Origin: Kribbella turkmenica
Lineage (GTDB): Bacteria; Actinomycetota; Actinomycetes; Propionibacteriales; Kribbellaceae
Direction: 5' to 3'
Assembly (NCBI RefSeq): GCF_004348725.1
Contig: NZ_SMKR01000061.1
Coordinates: 1-37,734, forward strand
Length of the DNA stretch: 37,734 nt
The notes under the pieces were generated by a model that saw only the letters and a program-made list of their open reading frames with translations, was not told the DNA's origin and ran no database searches. A program made the position numbers and the translations under genes. Positions 30,126 to 37,734 of the stretch are shown here, in pieces; positions within the stretch are counted from its first letter, which is position 1, and every line of letters starts with the position of its first letter.

Positions 30126-32351
30126 CTACTGGTCGCCGCCAGGTCTGCCGGGTGTGTCCGGCGTCTCGCTCGGCTCGATCGTCGGCCCGGTGGGCAATGG
30201 CGGCCACTGCGGTGTCTTGGTCGGCTTGGTCTTGGTGGGAGGCGGGTTGGACGGCGTGTTCTTCGGTGTGTTCGTCGGTTTGGTGGCAGGCGTGCTCTGC
30301 GACGTGCTGGGCGGGGTTCTGGACGGCGTCTTCGACGGAGTGGAGGTCGGCGTCGGGCTGTTCTTGACGTCGTCCTCGTCCGGCTCGGCGAACTTCTCCT
30401 CGGGCAGACCCTCGTGGGCCGCCTCCATGTAGGCCAGCCAGGTCTTCAACGGCCACCCACCGCCGAAGAACGCCTTCTCGTTGGAGTACGGGTCGAGGTC
30501 GGACTCACCGGTCTTTCCGGCGCGGTAGAGCACCGAGGTGGACAGTTGCGGCGTGTACGCCGTCCACCACGACGTCAGCGTGTCCGCGCCGTCCTTGCAG
30601 CCGCCGCACTCCGCGTTCTCCTTGCGGTGCTCGACACCCACGCCACCCGCCGTACCGGTCTTGCCGGCCACCGGGCGGTCCAGCTCCTTGGCATCCTGGC
30701 CGGTGCCCTTCTGGACCACGTCCTGCAGAACGTAGTTGACCATCCGGGCGATGTTCGGCTCGAAGGCCTGCTTCTGCTGCTTCGTCAGGCTCGCCTCCGA
30801 CCACAACACCTTGCCGTCCGGGCCGGTCACTTCCTTGATCACGTGCAGCGGGGCGTACTTGCCGTCGGCCGCGAAGGTCGCGTAGGCGTTGGCCATGTCG
30901 ACCGGCGAGGCGTAGGGGTCCGGACCGAGCACCGTGGACGGGTTGTCCCGGCCGACCTCGAGCGCCTTCGTCTTCGGGATGCCGGCCGCCTCGGCCGCGT
31001 CGACGAGCTTGTCCGGGCCGTTGTCCATTTGGTTGTCGACCAGGTCGTAGAAGGCGGTGTTCACGGACTCCTGGGTCGCGTAGAGCAGGTCGACGTCACC
31101 GTAGTCCCGGTCGAACTCGTTGTTGAGCTTCTTGCCCTGGATCTCGATCGGGCTGTCACCCTGGAACATGTCGTAGATGCTCTTGCCGTCCTGCAGCGCG
31201 GCGGCCACCGCGAACGGCTTGAACGACGAACCGGGCCGGGCTCTGAGGGTCGCCCAGTTCAGCTGGCTCTTCAGGTAGTCCGGCCCGCCGTACATGGCCA
31301 GGAGCGCGCCCGTCCCCGGCTGGACCGTGGCCATGCCGACGTGCAGGTTGTCACGCTTCTTCGGCAGTTCCTTGGTCGCCGCCTCGACCATCTTCTTCTG
31401 CTGGTTGTAGTTGAAGGTCGTGGTGACCTTGAGGCCGCCGCCGCTGATCTGGTCCTCGTCGAACCCGCGCCGCACCAGTTCCTTGCGCGCCATGTCGAGC
31501 AGGAAGCCCTTCGGGCCCCGGTAACGGTCGTTCTTCTGCTTCTTGTTGAGCGCCGGCAGCTTGACCCGGTACCGCGCGGCCTGGGACTCGGTGATCGTGC
31601 CCATCTGCCGCATGCCGTCGATGACGTACTGATACCGGTCGATGATCCGCTTCTGGGTCCGCGGGTCCTTGTCGTCGATGTCGAACACCGTCGGGTTGTT
31701 CAGCACCGTGGCCAGGAACGCGGCCTGCGGCACGCTCAGCTTCCGTGGGTCCGACACCTGGAAGTACGCGTCACCCGCGGCGGAGATGCCGTAGGCGCCC
31801 TCACCGAAGTAGATCGTGTTGAGGTAGCCCTCGAGCGTCTTGCTCTTGTCCTGCTGCCGGCTCAGCTTGGTCGCGATGAACAGTTCCTGGAACTTCCGGG
31901 AGACCGTCCGCTCCTGGGTCAGGTACATGATCTTGACGTACTGCTGCGTGATCGTCGAGCCGCCCTGGAGCTGCTCGCCCTGAGCGATGTTGAAGGCCGC
32001 GCGGGCCATGCCCGACGGCGAGATGCCGGAGTTCGTCCAGAAGGTCCGGTCCTCGGCCGCGATCACCGAGTCCTGGACATGCTTCGGGATCTGCGACAGC
32101 GGGACCGTGTGCCGGTTCTGCTCGTAGAACGAGCCCAGCGCGGTCTTCTTGTCGTCGTAGGTCACCGTGGTCGTGTTGGTCGCGAACTCCTTGTTCGGGT
32201 CCGGGATCTTGGTCGCCTGGTAGACGATGAAGAACGTCGCGACCGCGCCGATCACGCCGACGAAGAAAATTGCGAGGAACCAGCCGAGAGCCCGGAGCGC
32301 CCAGTGTCTCTTGCGCCGGACGGGTACGGCCTTTCTACGAGCTTCACTCAC
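30126..32351 (-). CDS. Class A penicillin-binding protein (bifunctional peptidoglycan synthase)
   Basis: 741 aa, GTG start. Cytoplasmic basic tail (1-16), one helix (about 18-45), GT51 glycosyltransferase (EDRTFWTNSGISPSGMARA near residue 99, QGGSTITQQYVK), then transpeptidase with SSFK (catalytic Ser near 374), SVN (near 429) and KTGTAGG (near 562). A Thr/Pro/Ser-rich tail of about 90 residues is probably extracellular. After KTG lies an unusual segment with a CGGC pair (near 582). It polymerises and crosslinks peptidoglycan. It occupies the ponA1 position of the conserved block between the mannosyltransferase and padR-ino1. Confidence 0.95.
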   Translation of the reverse strand: MSEARRKAVPVRRKRHWALRALGWFLAIFFVGVIGAVATFFIVYQATKIPDPNKEFATNTTTVTYDDKKTALGSFYEQNRHTVPLSQIPKHVQDSVIAAEDRTFWTNSGISPSGMARAAFNIAQGEQLQGGSTITQQYVKIMYLTQERTVSRKFQELFIATKLSRQQDKSKTLEGYLNTIYFGEGAYGISAAGDAYFQVSDPRKLSVPQAAFLATVLNNPTVFDIDDKDPRTQKRIIDRYQYVIDGMRQMGTITESQAARYRVKLPALNKKQKNDRYRGPKGFLLDMARKELVRRGFDEDQISGGGLKVTTTFNYNQQKKMVEAATKELPKKRDNLHVGMATVQPGTGALLAMYGGPDYLKSQLNWATLRARPGSSFKPFAVAAALQDGKSIYDMFQGDSPIEIQGKKLNNEFDRDYGDVDLLYATQESVNTAFYDLVDNQMDNGPDKLVDAAEAAGIPKTKALEVGRDNPSTVLGPDPYASPVDMANAYATFAADGKYAPLHVIKEVTGPDGKVLWSEASLTKQQKQAFEPNIARMVNYVLQDVVQKGTGQDAKELDRPVAGKTGTAGGVGVEHRKENAECGGCKDGADTLTSWWTAYTPQLSTSVLYRAGKTGESDLDPYSNEKAFFGGGWPLKTWLAYMEAAHEGLPEEKFAEPDEDDVKNSPTPTSTPSKTPSRTPPSTSQSTPATKPTNTPKNTPSNPPPTKTKPTKTPQWPPLPTGPTIEPSETPDTPGRPGGDQ

Positions 32352-32477
32352 AGTGCAATCCTCGACGATCTCGCGGAAGTCATTGCCCCACAGACTACGG
32401 TGGGTGTGGTAACGGCCCCGAATCCGCTCTGGATGCTAACAAGCGGCGCGGTCACCCGCGACGCCGCCGCGGTTTGC

Positions 32478-32508
32478 CTTACCGAGATCTTTCGGACGCC
32501 TCGGCAAG
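32478..32508 (-). terminator. Hairpin after the AtoE-like gene
   Basis: CTTACCGAG / CTCGGCAAG form a 9-bp stem with one wobble or mismatch and a 13-nt loop, 3 nt past the stop of the transporter gene (32512). It lies in the 160-nt gap before the PBP gene, which therefore needs its own promoter. Confidence 0.55.
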
Positions 32509-32511
32509 CGG

Positions 32512-33996
32512 TTACCCGGTGACGTGCGGTGCGAGCAACGTCACGGCGATCAGGGCGGCCGGGAAGCAGGCGAGGAACATCGTGAAGGTGTAGCCCATGA
32601 TGTCGCGCGCCTTCAGGCCGAGGATCGCCAGCGTCGGCAGCATCCAGAACGGCTGCAGCAGGTTCGCACTCGCCTCACCCAGGTCGTACACGACCACCAT
32701 CCAGCCCGCGTCCACCTTCAGCTCGTTCGCGGCCTCCAGCACGTACGGCGCCTCGATCACCCACTTGCTGCCACCGCTCGGCACGAAGATGCCGAGGATG
32801 CAGGAGTAGATCGCGACCAGCGGCGGGAACAGGAACTGGTTGCTTGCCTGCACCAACCAACCGGCCACCCGGGCGGAGATGCCGGTGTACGCGATCATCC
32901 CGAAGATGCCGCCGTACAGCGGGAACTGCAGCAGTACGCCGGCCGCGGCCGGGGCACCGTCGCGCACCGCCCGGGCCATCCGCCACGGACGCCAGTGGAG
33001 CAGGAGCGCGAGCAGGAACAGGATGAGGTTGACCGTGTTCAGGTCGAGCGCGCTGAAGAAATTCTTCCCGCTGAAGTAGCGGACCAGGTAGACCACACCG
33101 AGCACGACGATCAGCAGACTGAACAGCGGCGAGTGCTCGAGCCAGTCACCCGGCCTGCGCTGCTCGCTCTCCGCACGCTGACCGTTGTAGGCCGAGCCGC
33201 GGCCGACGAGCGGCCGGAGCTCGATGCCGAGATGCTCGGCGGTCCTCGAGTGGTCCTCACCAGGTGCGATGAACCACGCCATCGCCACGCCCACGACGTA
33301 CACCAGGAGGGTCGCCGCGAGCGCCTGCCAGGTGAAGATGGTGTCGCTGAGCGGGATCAGTCCGCTCTCCCGGCCGCCGGCCTTGATGACCTCCTGGACG
33401 GGCGCCGGACTGCTGCTCGCACTCGCGACCTGCAGCGCCGCCGAGCCGGACAGCCCCTGCGCCCAGACCGTGCCCAGCCCGAGAAAGGCCATCGCGCCCA
33501 GCGCGCGGTAGTCCGCCCTCGGCACGTTGCGGGCCACCTCCCGCGCGAGGATCGCGGCGAAGATCAGGCTGAACGCCCAGTTCAGGTACGACGCCAGCAT
33601 GGCGACCGCGGCGACGAACGCGACCGCGGTCCGCGGTGTCCTGGGGATCCGGGCGAGGCGCGCGATCAGCCGGGCGACCGGTCCGCTGGTGGCGACGGCG
33701 TACCCGCCGATGATGATCATCGCCATCTGCAGGGTGAAGGTGATGAGCGACCAGAACCCGATGCCCCAGGCATCGACCAGGCCGAAGCCCTTCGTCGCGG
33801 CCGGGTCGTCCGGGCGCCTCAGCAGCGGCTCGCCGGTGACGAGTCCGAAGACCAGCACGGCGAAGGTGCCGACCAGGACGAACCCGAACGCGTCGGGCAG
33901 CCACTTCTCGGTGAACGCGGTGAACCGCAGAGCCACCCGGGCCAGCGGCCCCTCACGCTCGACGTCCTTGACGTGCTTCCCATGGCTGTCGGCCAT
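32512..33996 (-). CDS. AtoE-type short-chain fatty acid transporter
   Basis: 494 aa from ATG 33996, behind GGAGGG; the open frame extends 59 codons upstream across the regulatory region and is rejected. About 12 helices are visible. AtoE-family landmarks: ALRFTAFTEKWLPDAFGFVLVGTF, SLITFTLQMAMIIIGGYAVA, SYLNWAFSLIFAAILAREVARN, and FVPSGGSKWVIEAPYV near the C-terminus. The family imports acetoacetate and short-chain fatty acids. It stands between the PBP and padR, where such a gene is not typical, and is divergent from padR-ino1. Its own regulator is unclear. Confidence 0.88.
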   Translation of the reverse strand: MADSHGKHVKDVEREGPLARVALRFTAFTEKWLPDAFGFVLVGTFAVLVFGLVTGEPLLRRPDDPAATKGFGLVDAWGIGFWSLITFTLQMAMIIIGGYAVATSGPVARLIARLARIPRTPRTAVAFVAAVAMLASYLNWAFSLIFAAILAREVARNVPRADYRALGAMAFLGLGTVWAQGLSGSAALQVASASSSPAPVQEVIKAGGRESGLIPLSDTIFTWQALAATLLVYVVGVAMAWFIAPGEDHSRTAEHLGIELRPLVGRGSAYNGQRAESEQRRPGDWLEHSPLFSLLIVVLGVVYLVRYFSGKNFFSALDLNTVNLILFLLALLLHWRPWRMARAVRDGAPAAAGVLLQFPLYGGIFGMIAYTGISARVAGWLVQASNQFLFPPLVAIYSCILGIFVPSGGSKWVIEAPYVLEAANELKVDAGWMVVVYDLGEASANLLQPFWMLPTLAILGLKARDIMGYTFTMFLACFPAALIAVTLLAPHVTG

Positions 33997-34090
33997 GACC
34001 CTCCGCTCCTGGACCACGACTCTGTGTGTCAAAGGTTTAACGCGGATCGACGGCTGACGTAACAGGTTTCCGGCGTCGCCGGTGAGGACG

Positions 34091-34113
34091 CTGACATAGC
34101 TGGACTTTGTCAG
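34091..34113. promoter_or_regulatory. Minor inverted repeat in the atoE-padR gap
   Basis: CTGACA-11 nt-TGTCAG, perfect 6-bp arms, midway in the 212-bp divergent region and closer to the transporter gene. It differs in sequence from the PadR palindrome, so if functional it would bind another protein. Confidence 0.3.
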
Positions 34114-34116
34114 GTC

Positions 34117-34125
34117 TTGTCCACA
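34117..34125 (+). other. DnaA-box-like 9-mer
   Basis: Exact TTGTCCACA in the non-coding atoE-padR region, 26 bp before the PadR palindrome. Confidence 0.4.
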
Positions 34126-34150
34126 GGTCTCCGGAGTTTTAGAGTGGCGC

Positions 34151-34177
34151 CCTGATGTATCGAGTCGATACATCAGG
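34151..34177. promoter_or_regulatory. 27-bp perfect palindrome, PadR operator
   Basis: CCTGATGTATCGA-G-TCGATACATCAGG: 13-bp perfect arms around one base, 31 bp before the padR start. The TGTATCGA...TCGATACA core is the type bound by actinobacterial PadR-family repressors. It should mediate autoregulation of padR-ino1 and may also affect the divergent transporter, whose start is 155 bp away. Confidence 0.85.
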
Positions 34178-34208
34178 TCATGACAAACTAGACCGTGGGA
34201 GGTGGGTC

Positions 34209-34793
34209 ATGGGAAACCGCAGTGGGGTCCTGGAGCTCGCCGTACTCGGTCTGCTGCACGAAGCGCCGATGCACGGTTACGAGCTCCGCAAGCGCGTCAA
34301 CGCCCAGTTCGGCTGGGGACGCGTGCTCTCGTTCGGTTCGCTCTACCCGTGCCTCAAGGCGATGCTCCGCAACGGCCTGATCACGGCCGACCCCGGTACG
34401 CCGGAGTCTGGTCGCAGGCCCAAGATCGTCTACACGATCACCGCCGACGGCAAGGACCACTTCGCGCACGCGATGCACGACGGGGGTCCGTCGGCGTGGG
34501 AGGACGACACGTTCGGCGTCCGGTTCTCGTTCTTCGGCCGGACCGATCCGGCCACCCGGTTGCGCATCCTCGAGGGCCGGCGGGCCCGGATGGAGGAGCG
34601 GCTGGCCAACTTCCGGGCAGCGATGAGCCGGACCGCGGAGCGGATGGACGCCTACACCCTCGAGCTGCAACGGCACGGCCTGGAGTCGGCCGAGCGCGAG
34701 GTCCGCTGGCTGAACGAACTCATCGACGGCGAGCGGCGGCAACAGCGGCCCCCTGAACAGCATCAACCGCCTACCCAAGGAGATTCCAGATGA
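34209..34793 (+). CDS. PadR family transcriptional regulator
   Basis: 194 aa from ATG 34209 with GGAGG upstream; the longer frame begins inside the palindrome and is rejected. The winged helix ([51 protein letters not shown], about residues 8-58) is classic PadR, with the wing [17 protein letters not shown]-terminal helical dimerisation region (about 100-175) and a Gln/Pro-rich tail follow. It overlaps ino1 by 4 nt (ATGA). The padR-ino1 pair is conserved in M. tuberculosis (Rv0047c-Rv0046c), so it very probably controls inositol synthesis. Confidence 0.95.
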   Translation: MGNRSGVLELAVLGLLHEAPMHGYELRKRVNAQFGWGRVLSFGSLYPCLKAMLRNGLITADPGTPESGRRPKIVYTITADGKDHFAHAMHDGGPSAWEDDTFGVRFSFFGRTDPATRLRILEGRRARMEERLANFRAAMSRTAERMDAYTLELQRHGLESAEREVRWLNELIDGERRQQRPPEQHQPPTQGDSR

Positions 34794-35869
34794 CCTCGAT
34801 CCGCGTAGCGATCGTCGGCGTCGGCAACTGCGCCAGCTCGCTCGTCCAGGGCGTGCACTACTACCGGGACGCGAAGCCCACGGAACGCGTACCAGGTCTG
34901 ATGCACGTCGTGTTCGGCGACTACCACGTCAAGGACGTGCAGTTTGTGGCCGCCTTCGACGTCGACGGCAAGAAGGTCGGCCTGGACCTCGCCGACGCCA
35001 TCGGCGCCAGCGAGAACAACACGATCAAGATCTGCGACGTGCCGCCGACCGGTGTCACCGTGCAGCGCGGTCACACCCTCGACGGTCTCGGCAAGTACTA
35101 CCGCGAGACCATCACCGAGTCCGACACCCAGCCCGTGGACGTCGTCGCCGCACTGCGGGAGGCCGAGGTCGACGTACTGGTCTGCTACCTGCCGGTCGGT
35201 TCGGAGCAGGCGGCGAAGTTCTACGCCCAGTGCGCCATCGACGCGGGGGTCGCGTTCGTGAACGCGCTGCCGGTGTTCATCGCCGGCACCAAGGAATGGG
35301 CGGACAAGTTCACCGCCGCGGGTGTGCCGATCGTCGGTGACGACATCAAGTCGCAGATCGGCGCGACCATCACCCACCGGGTGCTGACCAAGCTGTTCGA
35401 GGACCGCGGCGTCACCGTCGACCGCACGTACCAGCTGAACGTCGGCGGCAACATGGACTTCAAGAACATGCTCGAGCGGGAGCGGCTGGAGTCCAAGAAG
35501 ATCAGCAAGACCCAGTCGGTCACCTCGCAGCTGCGCGAGGAGATCGAGGATCGCAACGTGCACATCGGTCCGTCCGACTACGTGGCCTGGCTGGACGACC
35601 GCAAGTGGGCGTTCATCCGGCTCGAGGGCCGCAACTTCGGCGACGTCCCGCTGTCGCTGGAGTACAAGCTCGAGGTCTGGGACTCGCCGAACTCCGCCGG
35701 CATCATCATCGACGCCATCCGGGCGGCCAAGATCGCCAAGGACCGTGGCATCGGCGGCCCGATCCTGTCCGCGTCCTCGTACTTCATGAAGTCGCCGCCG
35801 GAGCAGTACGCCGACGACGTCTGCCGCGACCTGGTGGAGAAGTTCATCCGCGGCGAGGTCGAGCGCTGA
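34790..35869 (+). CDS. ino1: Inositol-3-phosphate synthase
   Basis: 359 aa, as in other actinobacterial Ino1. NAD-binding [12 protein letters not shown] (10-21) is followed by [62 protein letters not shown] and [18 protein letters not shown]. It converts glucose 6-phosphate to inositol 3-phosphate, the first step to phosphatidylinositol, mannosides and mycothiol. The 4-nt overlap with padR implies coupled translation, and AAGGAG lies inside the padR 3' end. Confidence 0.97.
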   Translation: MTSIRVAIVGVGNCASSLVQGVHYYRDAKPTERVPGLMHVVFGDYHVKDVQFVAAFDVDGKKVGLDLADAIGASENNTIKICDVPPTGVTVQRGHTLDGLGKYYRETITESDTQPVDVVAALREAEVDVLVCYLPVGSEQAAKFYAQCAIDAGVAFVNALPVFIAGTKEWADKFTAAGVPIVGDDIKSQIGATITHRVLTKLFEDRGVTVDRTYQLNVGGNMDFKNMLERERLESKKISKTQSVTSQLREEIEDRNVHIGPSDYVAWLDDRKWAFIRLEGRNFGDVPLSLEYKLEVWDSPNSAGIIIDAIRAAKIAKDRGIGGPILSASSYFMKSPPEQYADDVCRDLVEKFIRGEVER

Positions 35870-35885
35870 GGTAGCTCGCTAAATT

Positions 35886-36722
35886 GTGACAGTGCGGCTC
35901 CACGTGGGATGTGCTCAGTGGACACATCCCGCGTGGCCGCAACCTTCCCGCGACAAGCTCCGGGCGTACGCCTCCTGGTGCAACGCGGTCGAGAGCAACA
36001 CGACGTTCTACGCGACACCTTCACGCGCGACGGTGGAGACCTGGGCCGCCCAGACGCCGCCTGACTTCCGCTTCGTGGTGAAACTGCCGCAGTTCATCAC
36101 GCACGAGCGCCGGCTGTCGGGTGCCGAGGTCGAACTGCGTGCGTTCCTCACCGCGATCGAGCCGCTCGGCTCTCGCAACCACGTCGTGTGGATTCAACTG
36201 CCGGCGTCGTTCTCCCCGACCGACCTCGGCGTGCTGGCCGCGTTCCTGCACCAGGCGCCGCGGGATCACCGGTACGCCGTCGAGGTCCGGCATCCGGAGT
36301 TCTTCTCCGACCCGCGGACCGCGGGCTTGCTCGAGCGCGTGCTCGCCCGGGTCGACGCCGAATGGATCCCGTTCGACACCGGCACACTGTTCGCCCGGCG
36401 GCCGACGAGCTTCGCGGAGCGGGACGCGTGGATGAAGAAGCCGCGCGTGCGCCGCCGTACGCGGGCGCTCACCGGGCATCCGATCGTCCGCTACATCGGG
36501 CGGGACTCCGTCGCGGAAACCGTCGGGGGCTGGACCTACCTCGTCGAACTCGTGGTGGATTGGCTGTCCGAGGGCCGGTCGCCGACCATCTTCCTGCACA
36601 CCCCGGACAACGCGGAGTCGCTCAACCTCGCCCGCCGCTTCCACGCGGACGTCCGCGCGATCGTGCCCGGTCTCACCCCGCTTCCCGACCCGGTCGTCAC
36701 CGAGCCACCGACGCTCTTCTAG
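35886..36722 (+). CDS. DUF72 (YecE-like) family protein
   Basis: 278 aa, GTG start at 35886 or 35892. DUF72 landmarks: HVGCAQWTHPAW (N-terminal), YASWCNAVESNTTFYATPSRATVETWAAQTPPDFRFVVKLPQFITHERRL, VVWIQLPASFSP, YAVEVRHPEFFSD, PIVRYIGR and IFLHTPDNAESLNLARRFH. The family has a TIM-barrel-like fold with unknown activity. It follows ino1 by 16 nt and probably lies on the padR-ino1 transcript. Confidence 0.88.
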   Translation: MTVRLHVGCAQWTHPAWPQPSRDKLRAYASWCNAVESNTTFYATPSRATVETWAAQTPPDFRFVVKLPQFITHERRLSGAEVELRAFLTAIEPLGSRNHVVWIQLPASFSPTDLGVLAAFLHQAPRDHRYAVEVRHPEFFSDPRTAGLLERVLARVDAEWIPFDTGTLFARRPTSFAERDAWMKKPRVRRRTRALTGHPIVRYIGRDSVAETVGGWTYLVELVVDWLSEGRSPTIFLHTPDNAESLNLARRFHADVRAIVPGLTPLPDPVVTEPPTLF

Positions 36723-36731
36723 TTGTCCACA
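36723..36731 (+). other. DnaA-box-like 9-mer
   Basis: Exact TTGTCCACA directly after the DUF72 stop codon, in the 85-nt gap before the small-protein gene. Confidence 0.4.
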
Positions 36732-36770
36732 GCCGAGAAGTTCGTCATCAGAAGCCGGCTGAATCTCCAT

Positions 36771-36805
36771 ATGTTCTCCGCCGAGACCACACCTCGGGAG
36801 AACAT
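36771..36805 (+). promoter_or_regulatory. Hairpin covering the ribosome-binding site of the small-protein gene
   Basis: ATGTTCTCC (36771-36779) pairs with GGAGAACAT (36797-36805), 9 bp. CGAG/CTCG adds 4 bp inside, with a 2-nt bulge and a 7-nt loop. The right arm includes the GGGAG ribosome-binding site 7 nt before the ATG at 36808. It may be a translational switch or a protein operator. Confidence 0.55.
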
Positions 36806-36807
36806 CC

Positions 36808-37050
36808 ATGTCACACCACACCGCACCTCACCAGCCCTCGATCCCCCTGCCACCCGGCGCCCCTCCGACCACCGCCGCCGCTCCGACCGCCGGCGTCCGC
36901 TCGACGCCCGCGGAGCGGCGTGCCCGCGCTGAATGGCTCGCCGCCGAGTTCCGCCGCCGCGCGGCCGGCTGCGACAACCCGCAGGAAGAAGCCAACCTGC
37001 TGCGCTCCGCGGACTCCCTCCTCCGCCTGGCGTCGGCGTACCAGCCGTGA
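36808..37050 (+). CDS. Small helical protein, unknown
   Basis: 80 aa; ATG 36808 with GGGAG upstream. Residues 1-32 are Pro/Thr/Ala-rich and likely disordered. Residues 33-78 (TPAERRARAEWLAAEFRRRAAGCDNPQEEANLLRSADSLLRLASAY) look like two amphipathic helices. No family recognised. It overlaps the metalloprotease-like gene by 4 nt (GTGA), so the two are probably made together; it could be a chaperone, inhibitor or adaptor for that enzyme. Confidence 0.65.
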   Translation: MSHHTAPHQPSIPLPPGAPPTTAAAPTAGVRSTPAERRARAEWLAAEFRRRAAGCDNPQEEANLLRSADSLLRLASAYQP

Positions 37051-37734
37051 CCGCGACGCACACCGACGACTCGAGCATCAGCGCCAGCAGAACGACCGCG
37101 GAGCCGACCACCTCGCTGGACGACCTGCTGGCGCGTAGCGGCCCGGAGGCGGTCGCCCTCGCCGCCGCGGACCAGTCAGCCTGGAGCGGCGAGGTCGTCG
37201 AAGCCACCGGCGAGAGTCTCGGCCTCGCCCACTGGGACGGCACGCTGTACCTCGGCGAGCGCATCCTCGATCCCCTGCGCCAGATGTACGAACGATCAGG
37301 TGAGGACCAGCCGACCGCCGACCTCGTCCGCTACCGGGAGTCCCTCGCCACGATCCTGCACGAGCACGCCCATTTCCTCGGCCCGGCCGGCGCTGACCAG
37401 GAGGCGGCTCGGGGCGCCTTCATCCAGCCCGGCGGCCGCCAGCTCGAGGAGGGGGTCGCCGAAGCCTGGGCACGCGACCACCTGGACGAGTTCCTCACCC
37501 GCCTCGGTATCGACAAAGTTGCCCCCGGCATCAACAACGTGCACGCCGACGGCTACTACCCCGCCTTCGTCCCCGCCGTCCGCATCCTGACCACCGACCT
37601 GGAGAACCGCACCAACCTCCACCGCGGCACCATCCTCGACACCCTCAACCGTCAAACCGCCGAAGGCCAGTTCCCCACCCTGGTAACCCTCCTCTACAAC
37701 TCCACGACCCTCCCGGACCTCGACTCCCCAACCC
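37047..37734 (+). CDS. Zincin-like metalloprotease (3' end off window)
   Basis: GTG start in a GTGA overlap; 229 codons are visible and the frame is open at the right edge. HEHAH (residues 105-109) fits the HExxH zinc motif, and EEGVAEAWA (134-142) lies 25 residues later, as in gluzincin-type enzymes whose third ligand is a Glu (E134 or E135). No signal peptide or membrane helix at the N-terminus. No specific family recognised. The substrate is unknown; the small coupled protein upstream may modulate it. Confidence 0.7.
   Translation, partial: MTATHTDDSSISASRTTAEPTTSLDDLLARSGPEAVALAAADQSAWSGEVVEATGESLGLAHWDGTLYLGERILDPLRQMYERSGEDQPTADLVRYRESLATILHEHAHFLGPAGADQEAARGAFIQPGGRQLEEGVAEAWARDHLDEFLTRLGIDKVAPGINNVHADGYYPAFVPAVRILTTDLENRTNLHRGTILDTLNRQTAEGQFPTLVTLLYNSTTLPDLDSPT

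Noticed and set aside
30414..32522. A 702-codon open frame antisense to the PBP gene
   Set aside because: Low-complexity Arg/Leu/Val composition and no domain; it is the mirror of a well-supported class A PBP.
1..37734. tRNA or rRNA genes, insertion sequences, integrases and CRISPR arrays
   Set aside because: I found no cloverleaf-like sequence, rRNA motif, transposase or integrase motif, or regular repeat-spacer pattern by eye. A covariance-model scan was not possible.

Overview
The window is high-GC actinobacterial DNA with dense genes, many GTG starts, 1-4 base gene overlaps and several likely leaderless promoters. The set rpsF-ssb-rpsR-rplI, a class A penicillin-binding protein, a membrane mannosyltransferase, a PadR regulator and ino1 is, read in reverse, the same order as the oriC-proximal Mycobacterium tuberculosis block Rv0046c (ino1), Rv0047c (PadR), ponA1, Rv0051 and rpsF-ssb-rpsR1-rplI. 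The extras (GH92 mannosidase, many SDR, VOC and MFS genes, an actinobacterial type IV secretion-like cluster) fit a soil actinomycete, perhaps a Kribbella or Nocardioides relative. That genus-level guess is inference.

Layout. (1) 1-6.3 kb: an envelope cluster resembling an actinobacterial type IV secretion or conjugation locus. Five minus-strand genes encode two tandem TrbL/VirB6-like polytopic proteins, a single-pass protein, a tiny two-helix protein and a degenerate P-loop protein. Two divergent plus-strand genes encode a membrane-anchored beta-propeller-like protein and a small exported protein. (2) 6.3-8.3 kb: the ribosomal/ssb operon rpsF-ssb-rpsR-rplI on the minus strand, with a structured leader and a strong bidirectional terminator. 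(3) 8.3-28.8 kb: an accessory segment inside the conserved block. It holds an Lrp/MFS pair, endonuclease IV, a Nudix hydrolase, a TetR-SDR-MFS operon with a frameshifted MFS gene and two operators facing another SDR, a FemX-like aminoacyltransferase coupled to an alanine-racemase-like PLP enzyme, a methyltransferase-VOC operon behind a MerR-type promoter, an SQD1-type sulfoquinovose synthase, GtrA, a GT-C/GT2 fusion glycosyltransferase, a sugar epimerase and a large secreted GH92 mannosidase. (4) 28.8-35.9 kb: the conserved block resumes with the PIG-V-like mannosyltransferase, class A PBP, an inserted AtoE-type fatty-acid transporter, PadR with a 27-bp perfect palindrome, and ino1. (5) 35.9 kb to the end: a DUF72 protein, then a small protein translationally coupled to a zincin-like metalloprotease that runs off the window.

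The genes point mainly to the cell envelope: peptidoglycan synthesis and bridge modification, polyprenyl-linked glycosylation, inositol for phosphatidylinositol lipids, possibly a sulfosugar, and a secretion-like apparatus. The items most worth following up are the FemX/racemase pair, the SQD1-GtrA-GT fusion group, the MFS frameshift, the MerR-type promoter with no local regulator, and the small-protein/metalloprotease pair whose ribosome-binding site lies in a hairpin.
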